Shown one piece after another: positions 7,070 through 15,041 of a DNA stretch of 64,000 nucleotides (the stretch's first letter is position 1; each line of letters starts with the position of its first letter). The translations under genes and the position numbers were made by a program. Under the pieces are notes generated by a model. That model did no database searches. It saw only the letters and a program-made list of their open reading frames with translations, and was not told where the DNA came from. This stretch comes from Larkinella sp. C7 (GTDB taxonomy: Bacteria; Bacteroidota; Bacteroidia; Cytophagales; Spirosomataceae): assembly GCF_006149005.1 (NCBI RefSeq), contig NZ_VBSL01000003.1, positions 612,955 to 676,954 on the forward strand, written 5' to 3'.

Positions 7070-7134
7070 ACGTCCTTCTATTCAGGTAAATCTTTCTCTC
7101 GACGAGAGAAAGATTTACCTGAATAAAAGGACGT
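7070..7134. terminator. Long perfect hairpin after the sugar cassette (probable terminator)
   Basis: Fifteen bases after the mutarotase stop lies a hairpin of 31 pairs with a single mismatch (7078/7126) and a three-base loop (7101-7103). The inner 21 pairs (7080-7100 with 7104-7124) are perfect. It is much longer than ordinary intrinsic terminators and lacks a U-run, so it may be a terminator, a decay barrier or a small palindromic element. The remaining bases to 7400 contain only one more hairpin and no credible gene. Confidence 0.55.
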
Positions 7135-7232
7135 ATTGATTCCCACCCACTATCAATTCCCCTCACCAATTTTAGGTTTATCGGACCATAGACCTTCCCT
7201 GATTCCGCAGCCTGCTAATCTTTCCCGTTCTG

Positions 7233-7267
7233 AAAAACAATCATACCATTTTGGTAGGGTTTGTTTT
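7233..7267. other. Two-part hairpin upstream of the kdp locus
   Basis: AAAAACAA (7233-7240) pairs with TTGTTTTT (7260-7267), enclosing TACCA-TTT-TGGTA (7244-7256) with small internal loops. It lies about 135 bases before the first small kdp ORF. It could be a weak bidirectional terminator or a leader structure. No convincing promoter was found between it and 7402. Confidence 0.3.
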
Positions 7268-7401
7268 TCTGTATTCTTCGCTGCAAAACTATTTACAGAT
7301 AGCAAGTGTCTGCATAACAGATGGTTGACTTGTGGTAATTAAATTATCAAACCCCCGGACACCTTTTTGCCAACGGATTAGCAACACTAACTAATCAATG
7401 T

Positions 7402-7488
7402 ATGGCTACGCTTCTTTTGCTCATCGTTACCGCACTCCTGAGCTTTGTTATTTTTTACAAAACCATCGAATGGTTTGAAAAAATCTAA
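7402..7488 (+). CDS. Small membrane protein heading the kdp operon (unrecognised)
   Basis: A 28-codon reading frame beginning MATLLLLIVTALLSFVIFYK and ending with a short charged tail (TIEWFEKI). It has one hydrophobic helix and a C-terminal charged tail, the same layout as KdpF 11 bases downstream, but it does not resemble KdpF in sequence. An overlapping ATG at 7398 runs in another frame and makes no sensible protein. The position immediately before kdpF suggests a second small subunit or regulator of the potassium pump (inference). No family is assigned. Confidence 0.55.
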   Translation: MATLLLLIVTALLSFVIFYKTIEWFEKI

Positions 7489-7499
7489 TCGTCACACTC

Positions 7500-7580
7500 A
7501 TGATTACCCTCATTTTCATTGTCGCACTGCTGGTTTTCGCGTACATGCTGTACGTGCTGATTAAACCGGAAAAATTTTAA
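7500..7580 (+). CDS. kdpF: K+-transporting ATPase small subunit KdpF
   Basis: A 26-residue peptide, MITLIFIVALLVFAYMLYVL followed by IKPEKF. It is a single membrane helix with the characteristic KPEKF end of KdpF. KdpF stabilises the KdpFABC complex in the inner membrane. It lies 11 bases before kdpA, as in other kdp operons. Confidence 0.85.
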   Translation: MITLIFIVALLVFAYMLYVLIKPEKF

Positions 7581-7591
7581 CCCATACAGCC

Positions 7592-9307
7592 ATGTTAACG
7601 GAATGGATCGGTGTAATTGTCATGTACGGACTGACCGTCTTGCTGGCAATTCCGCTTGGAAAATACCTTGCCAAGGTGTTCAAAGGAGAACCCACCGGGC
7701 TCGACTTTATGGCTCCGCTGGAGCGTTTGATTTACCGGTTGGGCGGTATCGACCCCCATCGGGACATGAACTGGAAAGAAAATCTGGTAGCCCTGCTGAC
7801 GATCAACGCCGTCTGGCTGGTGTACGCATTTGTGATGTTGCTGAATCAGGGGAGCCTCCCGCTCAATCCCGATGGCAACCCGTCGCAAAGCCCGGATCTG
7901 GCGTTCAATACTGCCATTAGTTTCCTGGTGAACTGCGACTTGCAGCACTATTCGGGCGAGACGGGCCTGACCTACCTGACGCAGATCGGTGTCATCCTGT
8001 TCCTGATGTTTGTTTCTGCGGCCACCGGAATTGCCGCAGCGGTTTTATTGTTCCGCTCCTTCATGCCCAAAAGCGTCGAAACCGTCGGCAACTTTTACGT
8101 CCTCTTCACGCAAGCCATCACGCGCTTATTGTTGCCCGGATCGCTGGTTGTCGCCCTGATTCTGGCGTTCAACGGCACCCCGGCTTCGTTTGATGGCAAA
8201 GACACCATCGTTTCGTTGCAGGGCGACACCGTGGGTGTTTCGCGGGGACCGGCGGCTGCTATGATCGCCATTAAGCACCTGGGAACCAACGGGGGCGGCT
8301 ATTTCGGCGCGAACTCGGCGCACCCACTGGAAAACCCCAATTACCTGACCAACATGGTCGAAATGATCGCGCAGGTGCTGATTCCGGTCGCGATGATTTT
8401 TGCAATGGGGTTCTACATCAACCGCCGGAAATTCGCCTGGGTCGTCTACAGCGTCATGACGATCGGGATGCTCGGTCTGCTTATTCCCACGATCAGTTCG
8501 GAACTGGGCGGCAACCCGGCCATTGCCCGGATGGGCATCTCGCAACTGACGGGCGCGATGGAAGGCAAGGAAGTTCGGTTTGGTGCTCTGGCGTCAGGCT
8601 ACTGGAGCATCTTGACCACGATTATTTCCACCGGTTCGGTCAATTCGATGCACGACAGTTCGATGGCGCTTTCGGGCGCGATGCAACTGCTGGGCATGAT
8701 GGTCAACGCGTTCTACGGTGGTGCTGGGGCGGGTTTGCTCAACTTTTACTACTTCCTGATCATCGCGGTTTTCGTGTCGGGACTGATGGTGGGCCGGACG
8801 CCCGAACTGTTTGGCCGGAAGGTCGAAGCACGGGAGATCAAGATTGCCTCCATTGTGGCCCTGATGAGTGCGTTGCTGGTGAAAGGCGGAACGGCGTTGG
8901 GAGCCTGGATTTTTATGAGATACGGCACGGCAGAATGGGCCGTTCAGCCCTCGGCCTGGTTGAACAACCCCGGTTTTCACGGTTTTTCGGAGATTCTGTA
9001 CGAATTCACCTCGTCCAACGCCAACAACGGGTCGGGCTTCGAAGGGCTGGGCGATAACAACTTCTTCTGGAATTATTCAACGGGAATTGTGCTGTTGCTG
9101 GGCCGGTTTTTGCCCATCATCGGTCCTGTCGCGATTGCCGGTTTGCTGGCGAAGAAGAAGTACGTCCCCGAATCTTCGGGAACCTTGCCGGTCGATACGG
9201 CCACGTTTGGATTAATGATTTTTGCGGTCATTTTCATCATCACCGCGCTGTCGTTCTTCCCGGCTCTGGCCCTGGGGCCTCTGGCGGAGTATTTTTCACT
9301 GCGGTGA
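7592..9307 (+). CDS. kdpA: Potassium-transporting ATPase subunit A
   Basis: A 571-residue channel-like subunit (E. coli KdpA 557) with about ten membrane segments and the four selectivity-filter loops of the SKT superfamily, including LVNCDLQHYSGETGLTYL, KHLGTNGGGYFGANSAHPLE, GSVNSMHDSSMALSG and FTSSNANNGSGFEGL. KdpA binds and conducts K+ in the high-affinity KdpFABC pump. The C-terminus (ALGPLAEYFSLR) looks complete. Its last 12 bases overlap the 3' end of an oppositely oriented toxin-like gene, and kdpB, normally immediately downstream, is displaced by about 670 bases. Confidence 0.97.
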   Translation: MLTEWIGVIVMYGLTVLLAIPLGKYLAKVFKGEPTGLDFMAPLERLIYRLGGIDPHRDMNWKENLVALLTINAVWLVYAFVMLLNQGSLPLNPDGNPSQSPDLAFNTAISFLVNCDLQHYSGETGLTYLTQIGVILFLMFVSAATGIAAAVLLFRSFMPKSVETVGNFYVLFTQAITRLLLPGSLVVALILAFNGTPASFDGKDTIVSLQGDTVGVSRGPAAAMIAIKHLGTNGGGYFGANSAHPLENPNYLTNMVEMIAQVLIPVAMIFAMGFYINRRKFAWVVYSVMTIGMLGLLIPTISSELGGNPAIARMGISQLTGAMEGKEVRFGALASGYWSILTTIISTGSVNSMHDSSMALSGAMQLLGMMVNAFYGGAGAGLLNFYYFLIIAVFVSGLMVGRTPELFGRKVEAREIKIASIVALMSALLVKGGTALGAWIFMRYGTAEWAVQPSAWLNNPGFHGFSEILYEFTSSNANNGSGFEGLGDNNFFWNYSTGIVLLLGRFLPIIGPVAIAGLLAKKKYVPESSGTLPVDTATFGLMIFAVIFIITALSFFPALALGPLAEYFSLR

Positions 9308-9652
9308 TAGCTGACTGGCAATATACGCAAGCACCTTTTCCAGCGTCATCGGTTCCGAAGTCTGAATATTTTCTTCAGAACCAACGTGCTGATGGTGGGG
9401 TGGGACTGACAGCAGGTGACGTTCATGGGAGTTGTCCCATCTGTGAATGAGCTGATTCACATCGTCTTGCCACTGGTAAGAATATTCATGCCAGTTTGAA
9501 ACCGGTAAATGATTCTCCCGAACATGAAGTATCGAATCGTCGATAAACGTGATTTTAAGCTTAAAATGCACCAGGTCCGGGCGCAGTTTTACCTGAACGA
9601 CTTCCTGATTCTTAATAATGGAATGGAAAGAGGAGATATCAGGAAATCGCAT
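9296..9652 (-). CDS. TumE/DUF6516-like toxin candidate inside the kdp operon
   Basis: A 118-residue protein whose C-terminal half matches the DUF6516/TumE toxin pattern: YSYQWQD, then LIHRWDNSHERH, then PHHQHVGSEENIQTSEPMTL and EKVLAYI. The N-terminal half is a small beta-rich region (VHFKLKITFIDDSILHVREN). Family members are proposed toxins of two-gene toxin-antitoxin systems, rich in conserved His/Arg. The gene overlaps the upstream partner by 14 bases (partner stop at 9639-9641, this ATG at 9652-9650), typical of such pairs. It runs convergent into kdpA with a 12-base overlap. Family assignment is from memory of the motif and not from a search. Confidence 0.7.
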   Translation of the reverse strand: MRFPDISSFHSIIKNQEVVQVKLRPDLVHFKLKITFIDDSILHVRENHLPVSNWHEYSYQWQDDVNQLIHRWDNSHERHLLSVPPHHQHVGSEENIQTSEPMTLEKVLAYIASQLSPQ

Positions 9653-9959
9653 TGGGGAGCAGTTGTGCTAAACGTTTCTCGAGTAAACGTAATTGTTCCA
9701 GTTCGGCAGACCAGTCCATACTATCGTCTTCCCGTTCGAACAAAGCAAACTGAGTCAATTCGAAAAACTGCGAGCGGAAACGGATATAATCCATCCCATA
9801 CTTCTTCTCAAAGACGGCGACGGCATCTAAACTAATCTTTATCTCGGCCAATAAGGAGTCCCGAAGCTTTTCAGCAGCGTAATCATAAACAGACTCATAA
9901 CCAATTTCCTGAACGGCCAATTCAATAGCAGCCTGATGAACGGTCATAACACAAGACAT
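9639..9959 (-). CDS. Antitoxin-like partner of the DUF6516 protein
   Basis: A roughly 106-residue, mostly helical acidic protein. The core ([20 protein letters not shown], then EREDDSMDW, then [14 protein letters not shown]) resembles the small helical antitoxins that precede DUF6516 toxins, which bind the protein and lack a helix-turn-helix. The start is uncertain: 9959 is chosen, with ATGs at 9977 and 9947 also in frame. The 9977 option would leave only one base between divergent start codons with kdpB (ATG 9979). Translation is coupled to the toxin-like gene by a 14-base overlap. The antitoxin role is inferred from size, acidity, order and partner. Confidence 0.6.
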   Translation of the reverse strand: MSCVMTVHQAAIELAVQEIGYESVYDYAAEKLRDSLLAEIKISLDAVAVFEKKYGMDYIRFRSQFFELTQFALFEREDDSMDWSAELEQLRLLEKRLAQLLPNAIS

Positions 9960-9978
9960 TTTTTTCAAAGATAACATT

Positions 9979-12042
9979 ATGGCACAGCCAAAACAATCCT
10001 CCCTCTTTCAGCGCGAGCTCGTTGGAAAAGCCATTCGGGAGTCGTTTATCAAATTAAATCCGGCGGTTCTGATCAAGAACCCGGTCATGTTTACCGTCGA
10101 AATCGGCATGCTGATCATGGTGCTGGTCACGGCTTACATTGCCCTGTCGGGCGATACGTCGCAGGGAACACTGGGCTACAACCTGGTCATCACCCTGATT
10201 CTGCTCGTCACCGTCCTGTTTGCCAACTTCGCCGAAGCCATTGCCGAAGCGCGGGGGAAAGCCCAGGCCGAATCGCTGCGGAAAACCCGGCAGGAGACCC
10301 CCGCCAAAGTCATCCGCGCCGTAGGAAACATGAAGGTCAATGAAGTCCAGACCATTCCGTCGTCACAATTGGTGAAGGGCGACGTGTTTGTCTGCGAAAC
10401 CGGCGACATCATTCCGTCCGACGGCGAGATTATTGAAGGCCTGGCCACCATCGATGAGTCGGCCATCACGGGTGAATCGGCGCCGGTGATTCGCGAAGCC
10501 GGTGGGGATAAATCATCCGTAACCGGTGGTACGAAAGTGCTTTCCGACCGGATCAAAGTGCAGGTGACCACCCAGCCGGGCGAATCGTTTCTGGACAAAA
10601 TGATTGCACTCGTGGAAGGCGCCAGTCGCCAGAAAACACCGAACGAAATTGCCCTAACGATTCTGCTGGCCGGTTTTACGCTGATCTTCATCATCGTCTG
10701 CGTCGCCCTGAAACCGTTTGCGGATTACGCCAACACGCCGATCACGATTGCCGCCCTGATTTCACTTTTTGTCTGTCTGATTCCAACGACGATTGGCGGG
10801 TTGCTGTCGGCCATCGGGATTGCCGGGATGGACCGGGCGTTGCGGGCCAATGTGATTGCGAAGTCGGGTCGGGCGGTTGAAACGGCGGGTGACATCGATA
10901 CACTGCTGCTCGATAAAACCGGGACGATCACGATTGGAAACCGGAAGGCTACCCACTTTTATCCCGCGCCGGGCGTCTCCAAAACCGATATGATCCGGTC
11001 AAGTGCGCTGAGTTCGCTGGCCGATGAAACGCCGGAAGGGAAGTCGATCGTGGAACTGGCCGGAACCGATGTCACGCGTAATCTGAGCACCACCGGCGCG
11101 ACGCTGATCAAGTTTACGGCTGAAACCCGCTCGTCGGGCATCGACCTGCCGGATCGCAGCAACGGCCTGCTTCGGATTCGCAAAGGCGCGACGGATTCCA
11201 TTCGGACGATGGTCAGACGCGCGGGCCATGCGTTTCCGGAAGAGATTGAAGAACAGGCCAAAAAGATTGCGGCAAACGGCGGAACGCCCCTGGTGGTGTC
11301 GCAAAACGATAGCGTCATGGGCGTCATCGAGTTGCAGGATATTATCAAACCCGGCATTGCCGAACGCTTCGACCGGTTGCGGAAAATGGGCGTCAAAACC
11401 GTCATGGTGACGGGTGATAACCCCTTGACGGCCAGGTTTATCGCCGATAAGGCGGGGGTCGATGACTACATCGCCGAAGCCAAACCGGAGGACAAAATGA
11501 ACTACATCCGCAACGAGCAAACCGGCGGTAAGTTGGTGGCCATGATGGGCGATGGAACCAACGACGCCCCGGCCCTGGCCCAGGCCGACGTGGGCGTGGC
11601 GATGAACAGCGGAACCCAAGCCGCCAAAGAAGCCGGGAACATGGTCGATCTGGACAACGACCCGACGAAGCTGATCGAGGTCGTGGAGATTGGCAAACAG
11701 TTGCTCATCACCCGTGGAACGCTGACGACGTTTTCGATTGCCAACGACGTCGCCAAATATTTCGCCATCGTTCCGGCCTTGTTTACGGTTTCGATACCGG
11801 CCCTGCAAAGCCTGAACATCATGCGGTTGCACAGCGCGGAGTCGGCCATTTTGTCGGCGGTTATTTTCAACGCCATCATCATCCCGATGCTGATTCCGCT
11901 CGCGCTACGGGGCGTCGAATACAAACCGATCGGGGCCAGTGCGCTGCTTCGGCGGAATCTGTTCATCTACGGTTTTGGCGGACTTGTCGCGCCGTTTATC
12001 GGCATCAAAGCTTTGGATTTAGTAGTCGGTTTATTCGTCTAA
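9979..12042 (+). CDS. kdpB: Potassium-transporting ATPase ATP-binding subunit B
   Basis: A 687-residue P-type ATPase (E. coli KdpB 682). Visible motifs are TGES at about 164-167 (actuator), the phosphorylation motif DKTGT at about 312-316, the nucleotide-binding region, [10 protein letters not shown], and [19 protein letters not shown] near 523. It hydrolyses ATP to drive K+ uptake through KdpA. The start codon lies directly next to the divergent antitoxin-like gene, so unless there is a promoter inside that gene, kdpB depends on read-through from kdpFA across the antisense toxin-antitoxin region. KdpC follows after 12 bases. Confidence 0.97.
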   Translation: MAQPKQSSLFQRELVGKAIRESFIKLNPAVLIKNPVMFTVEIGMLIMVLVTAYIALSGDTSQGTLGYNLVITLILLVTVLFANFAEAIAEARGKAQAESLRKTRQETPAKVIRAVGNMKVNEVQTIPSSQLVKGDVFVCETGDIIPSDGEIIEGLATIDESAITGESAPVIREAGGDKSSVTGGTKVLSDRIKVQVTTQPGESFLDKMIALVEGASRQKTPNEIALTILLAGFTLIFIIVCVALKPFADYANTPITIAALISLFVCLIPTTIGGLLSAIGIAGMDRALRANVIAKSGRAVETAGDIDTLLLDKTGTITIGNRKATHFYPAPGVSKTDMIRSSALSSLADETPEGKSIVELAGTDVTRNLSTTGATLIKFTAETRSSGIDLPDRSNGLLRIRKGATDSIRTMVRRAGHAFPEEIEEQAKKIAANGGTPLVVSQNDSVMGVIELQDIIKPGIAERFDRLRKMGVKTVMVTGDNPLTARFIADKAGVDDYIAEAKPEDKMNYIRNEQTGGKLVAMMGDGTNDAPALAQADVGVAMNSGTQAAKEAGNMVDLDNDPTKLIEVVEIGKQLLITRGTLTTFSIANDVAKYFAIVPALFTVSIPALQSLNIMRLHSAESAILSAVIFNAIIIPMLIPLALRGVEYKPIGASALLRRNLFIYGFGGLVAPFIGIKALDLVVGLFV

Positions 12043-12054
12043 TCAAACACAAAA

Positions 12055-12618
12055 ATGAAAACTCATCTCTCTCCGGCTATTCGACTGACCCTCGTCATGC
12101 TGGTTTTGTTAACGGTCATTTATCCCTTGCTCGTAGCCGGTCTTTCCCGGTTGGCACCCGGCGGTGGCCAGGGTGAAACCGTTGTTGTCAACGGAAAAGT
12201 GGTCGGATATTCCCGGATTGGCCAGTCGTTTACCGAAGACCGGTATTTCAACAGCCGCCCGTCGGCAGTGGATTACAATGCCGCCGGTTCGGCGGGTTCC
12301 AACAAAGGCCCGAGTAATCCGGACTATCTGACAACCGTTCAGGCGCGGATCGATACGTTTCTGGTGCATAATCCGGGTGTTCAGAAAGCCGACATTCCGG
12401 CCGAACTGGTGACGGCTTCCGGCTCCGGTCTTGACCCGGATCTGTCGCCCGCAGCGGCCAAAATTCAGGTGGCGCGCATTGCCAAAGTACGCGGGATTAC
12501 CGTTGAAAAACTGAACCAACTGGTTGATAGCCAAACCGAAGGGCCGCTTTGGGGGCTTTTTGGCCCGGCCACAGTAAATGTGCTTCGGTTAAACATCGCG
12601 CTGAATGCTCTCAAGTAA
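12055..12618 (+). CDS. kdpC: Potassium-transporting ATPase subunit C
   Basis: A 187-residue protein with one N-terminal membrane helix (LTLVMLVLLTVIYPLLVAGL) and the KdpC periplasmic domain: GQSFTEDRYFNSRPSA, NPDYLTTVQARI, ELVTASGSGLDPDLSPAAA and GPATVNVLRLNIALNAL. KdpC assembles KdpA and KdpB in the KdpFABC complex. Length and motifs are normal. It is separated from the downstream porin by 56 bases. Confidence 0.97.
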   Translation: MKTHLSPAIRLTLVMLVLLTVIYPLLVAGLSRLAPGGGQGETVVVNGKVVGYSRIGQSFTEDRYFNSRPSAVDYNAAGSAGSNKGPSNPDYLTTVQARIDTFLVHNPGVQKADIPAELVTASGSGLDPDLSPAAAKIQVARIAKVRGITVEKLNQLVDSQTEGPLWGLFGPATVNVLRLNIALNALK

Positions 12619-12674
12619 AAAGTAACAAAGTGAGTACAACAAAACGGCGGCTCTATCAAAAAGTCGCTTCAAAC

Positions 12675-13814
12675 ATGAAAAAGTTGTTAGTAACGACCAC
12701 GGTTTTAACGATGGTCTTTTGCAGTGGACCGTCATTCGCCAAAGTGAATTTGATCCAACCGGCAGATACGACGGCAAAACCGGTTTCAGAATTGACTTTT
12801 TCCGGATACGCCGAACTGTATTACGTTCAGGATCTGGACCAGCCCAGGGCACAGGAACGACCCGGTTTTCTGTACAATCACAAGCGAAACCGGGAAGTCA
12901 ATGTGAACCTGGCGTTCCTCAAGGCGGCTTATGTGAATGAGCGGGTTCGTGCCAATCTGGCCCTCCAGGTCGGGACGTATGCCCAGTATAATTATGCCGC
13001 CGAACAGCCGCTGCTCCGCAATATTTACGAAGCGAATGCGGGCGTGAAGCTCAGCAAAAACCGCGATTTGTGGCTCGATGCCGGTGTTTTTTCGTCGCAC
13101 ATTGGTTTTGAAAGTGCGGTTTCCAGGGATTGCTGGACGCTGACACGCAGTATGTTGGCCGAAAACTCACCGTATTACCTGGCCGGAGCCAAGCTGACAT
13201 ATAACACGCCGAACGGAAAATGGACGCTGCTGGGGTCGGTGCTCAACGGCTGGCAGCGGATCAATCGCTTGCCGGGCTATACCAAACCGGCTTTCAGTAC
13301 GCAGGTACAGTTTAAGCCGAGTTCAAAAGTGGTCCTGAACTGGAGTTCGTTTCTGGGTGCCGACCGCCCGGATTCGTTGAAGCAGCCCCGGTTTTTCAAT
13401 AACGTCTACGCCATCATCAACCCAGCCGGCAAGTTCGGACTTACACTGGGCTTCGACATCGGAGCCGAGCGAAAACCGCTCGTAGATGAGGGAATACTGA
13501 AGCGATACGTCTGGTATTCGCCGGTGATCATTGCCCGGTATGCCACCAGTTCAAAAAGCTACGTTGCCGGACGGGTTGAGTATTATAATGATCCGAATGG
13601 AGTGATTATCAATACGCTATCGGCGGAACGGCCCAACGGTTTTAAAACCTGGGGCTATTCGGTCAATTATGACTACCAGATTCTGCCAAATGCGGTCTGG
13701 CGAATCGAATACCGGGGTTTCAACAGCAAGGATGCCATTTTTGCTGAAACCGCATCCGGTCCGGCCAAACGAACAAATAACGCGTTGACAACCTCAGTGG
13801 CAATTAGTTTTTAA
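12675..13814 (+). CDS. Porin, putative beta-barrel OmpL-like (bbp2 family)
   Basis: A 379-residue outer-membrane barrel starting at 12675 with a signal peptide (MKKLLVTTTVLTMVFCSGPS, cleavage near FAK). Alternating strands run to a C-terminal aromatic end (TTSVAISF). The pattern 'SGYAELYYVQDLD...RPGFLYNHKRNREVNVNLAF' fits the OmpL-like beta-barrel porin-2 family common in Bacteroidota. The site between kdpC and kdpD suggests it supplies K+ across the outer membrane for the pump (inference). A longer frame from 12549 overlaps kdpC and would lack the signal peptide. A 25-base inverted repeat follows 10 bases after the stop. Confidence 0.85.
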   Translation: MKKLLVTTTVLTMVFCSGPSFAKVNLIQPADTTAKPVSELTFSGYAELYYVQDLDQPRAQERPGFLYNHKRNREVNVNLAFLKAAYVNERVRANLALQVGTYAQYNYAAEQPLLRNIYEANAGVKLSKNRDLWLDAGVFSSHIGFESAVSRDCWTLTRSMLAENSPYYLAGAKLTYNTPNGKWTLLGSVLNGWQRINRLPGYTKPAFSTQVQFKPSSKVVLNWSSFLGADRPDSLKQPRFFNNVYAIINPAGKFGLTLGFDIGAERKPLVDEGILKRYVWYSPVIIARYATSSKSYVAGRVEYYNDPNGVIINTLSAERPNGFKTWGYSVNYDYQILPNAVWRIEYRGFNSKDAIFAETASGPAKRTNNALTTSVAISF

Positions 13815-13823
13815 TTAGAAGTG

Positions 13824-13897
13824 AGAGGATAGACAAGAGCGTAAAGACAAAAGTTCTTAGTGAGGAAATTGCGTCTTTACGCTCTTGTCTATCCTCT
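13824..13897. repeat. 25-base inverted repeat between porin and kdpD
   Basis: 13824-13848 and 13873-13897 are perfect reverse complements (25 pairs) around a 24-base loop. The element fills the porin-kdpD gap and ends 16 bases before the kdpD ATG. No U-run follows. It may be an RNA processing or attenuation stem that lowers kdpD expression relative to the pump, or a small palindromic element. Confidence 0.6.
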
Positions 13898-13913
13898 ATC
13901 CTCTCAGAAAACA

Positions 13914-15041
13914 ATGGAAAACGACCGCGATCAATCCGCCGAACACTTTCTCCGGCTCATCCAGGCGTCGAGACGGGGGAAATTCAAGATTTACATCGGG
14001 ATGAGTGCGGGCGTGGGCAAAACCTACCGCATGTTGCAGGAAGCGCACGCCTTGCTGCGGGGAGGAATCGACGTGAAAATCGGGTACGTGGAAACCCACA
14101 ACCGGGCCGAAACCCAGGCACTGATCGCGGGTTTGCCGATGATTCCAAGACGGAAGGTGTTTTACAAAGGTCGCGAGCTGGAAGAAATGGATCTGCAAAC
14201 GATTCTGAACGGACATCCCGAACTGGTCATTGTGGACGAACTGGCGCACACCAACATTCCCGGTTCGAAAAATGAAAAGCGGTGGCAGGATGTGCTCGAC
14301 ATTCTCGACGCGGGTATCAACGTGGTCAGCGCCGTGAACATTCAGCACATCGAAAGTCTGTATGACGAGGTTCACGACATCACCGGAATCGAGGTCGCCG
14401 AGCGCGTTCCCGACCGGGTGTTGCAGGCAGCTGACGAAGTCGTGAACATCGATTTGCCAGCCGACGAACTGATTACGCGCCTGAAAGAAGGGAAAATCTA
14501 TGAGCCGGCCAAGGTAGAAACCGCCCTGCGAAACTTCTTTCAGGCCGAAAAAATCCTGCAACTTCGCGAACTGGCGCTCAAGGAAGTGGTGACAGCGGTG
14601 GAACGGAAAGTGGAAACCACGCTGCCCGTCAACACCCAGTTTCGGCACGAGCGGCTGATGGCGTCCATCAGCACCAACCACGTCGTGGCCCGTCGGGTGA
14701 TACGCAAAACCGCCCGGCTGGCGGCTTATTACCAGGCCCGGTGGTGTGTACTGTATGTGCAGACACCTGCCGAAGATCCCAACCGCATCAAGCTGGATGT
14801 GCAACGGCATTTGATCAATAATTTAAAACTGGCGACGGAATTGGGGGCTGAGGTGATCCGGGTAAAAAACACGAGTATCTTTAATGCGCTGGTCGAGGAG
14901 TGCGAAAAGCGCAAGATTACCACGGTCTGCATCGGCAAACCGCGTTTCAACCTGTTTCAGGTGATTCTGCGGACCCATGCGTTCAATCGGTTGCTTACTA
15001 TGTTATCGGAATCGGACATTGATTTAGTTATTCTGTCATGA
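13914..15041 (+). CDS. kdpD: KdpD-type sensor domain protein (short form without kinase)
   Basis: A 375-residue protein equal to the N-terminal third of E. coli KdpD. It holds the KdpD domain with Walker A GMSAGVGKT (29-37), Walker B VIVDELAHTN (105-114) and NIQHIESLYDEV, then a universal-stress-protein-like domain (about 250-375, ending LSESDIDLVILS). There is no GAF or histidine kinase part; the kinase is encoded by the next gene, which overlaps by four bases (ATGA, 15038). The start at 13914 gives MENDRDQSAEHFLRLIQ; an upstream GTG lies inside the inverted repeat. In this split form it probably senses K+/turgor or cyclic-di-AMP and modulates the partner kinase (inference). Confidence 0.9.
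   Translation: MENDRDQSAEHFLRLIQASRRGKFKIYIGMSAGVGKTYRMLQEAHALLRGGIDVKIGYVETHNRAETQALIAGLPMIPRRKVFYKGRELEEMDLQTILNGHPELVIVDELAHTNIPGSKNEKRWQDVLDILDAGINVVSAVNIQHIESLYDEVHDITGIEVAERVPDRVLQAADEVVNIDLPADELITRLKEGKIYEPAKVETALRNFFQAEKILQLRELALKEVVTAVERKVETTLPVNTQFRHERLMASISTNHVVARRVIRKTARLAAYYQARWCVLYVQTPAEDPNRIKLDVQRHLINNLKLATELGAEVIRVKNTSIFNALVEECEKRKITTVCIGKPRFNLFQVILRTHAFNRLLTMLSESDIDLVILS

Noticed and set aside
7136..7342. Plus-strand 68-codon frame before the kdp locus
   Set aside because: No acceptable start context, low-complexity residues and internal hairpin; not protein-like.
9296..9977. Idea that the kdpA-kdpB insert is an insertion sequence
   Set aside because: No transposase motif, terminal inverted repeats or target duplication were seen; the two genes fit a toxin-antitoxin pair.
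10999..11832. 277-codon antisense frame within kdpB
   Set aside because: Arg/His/Gln-rich shadow of the kdpB codons.
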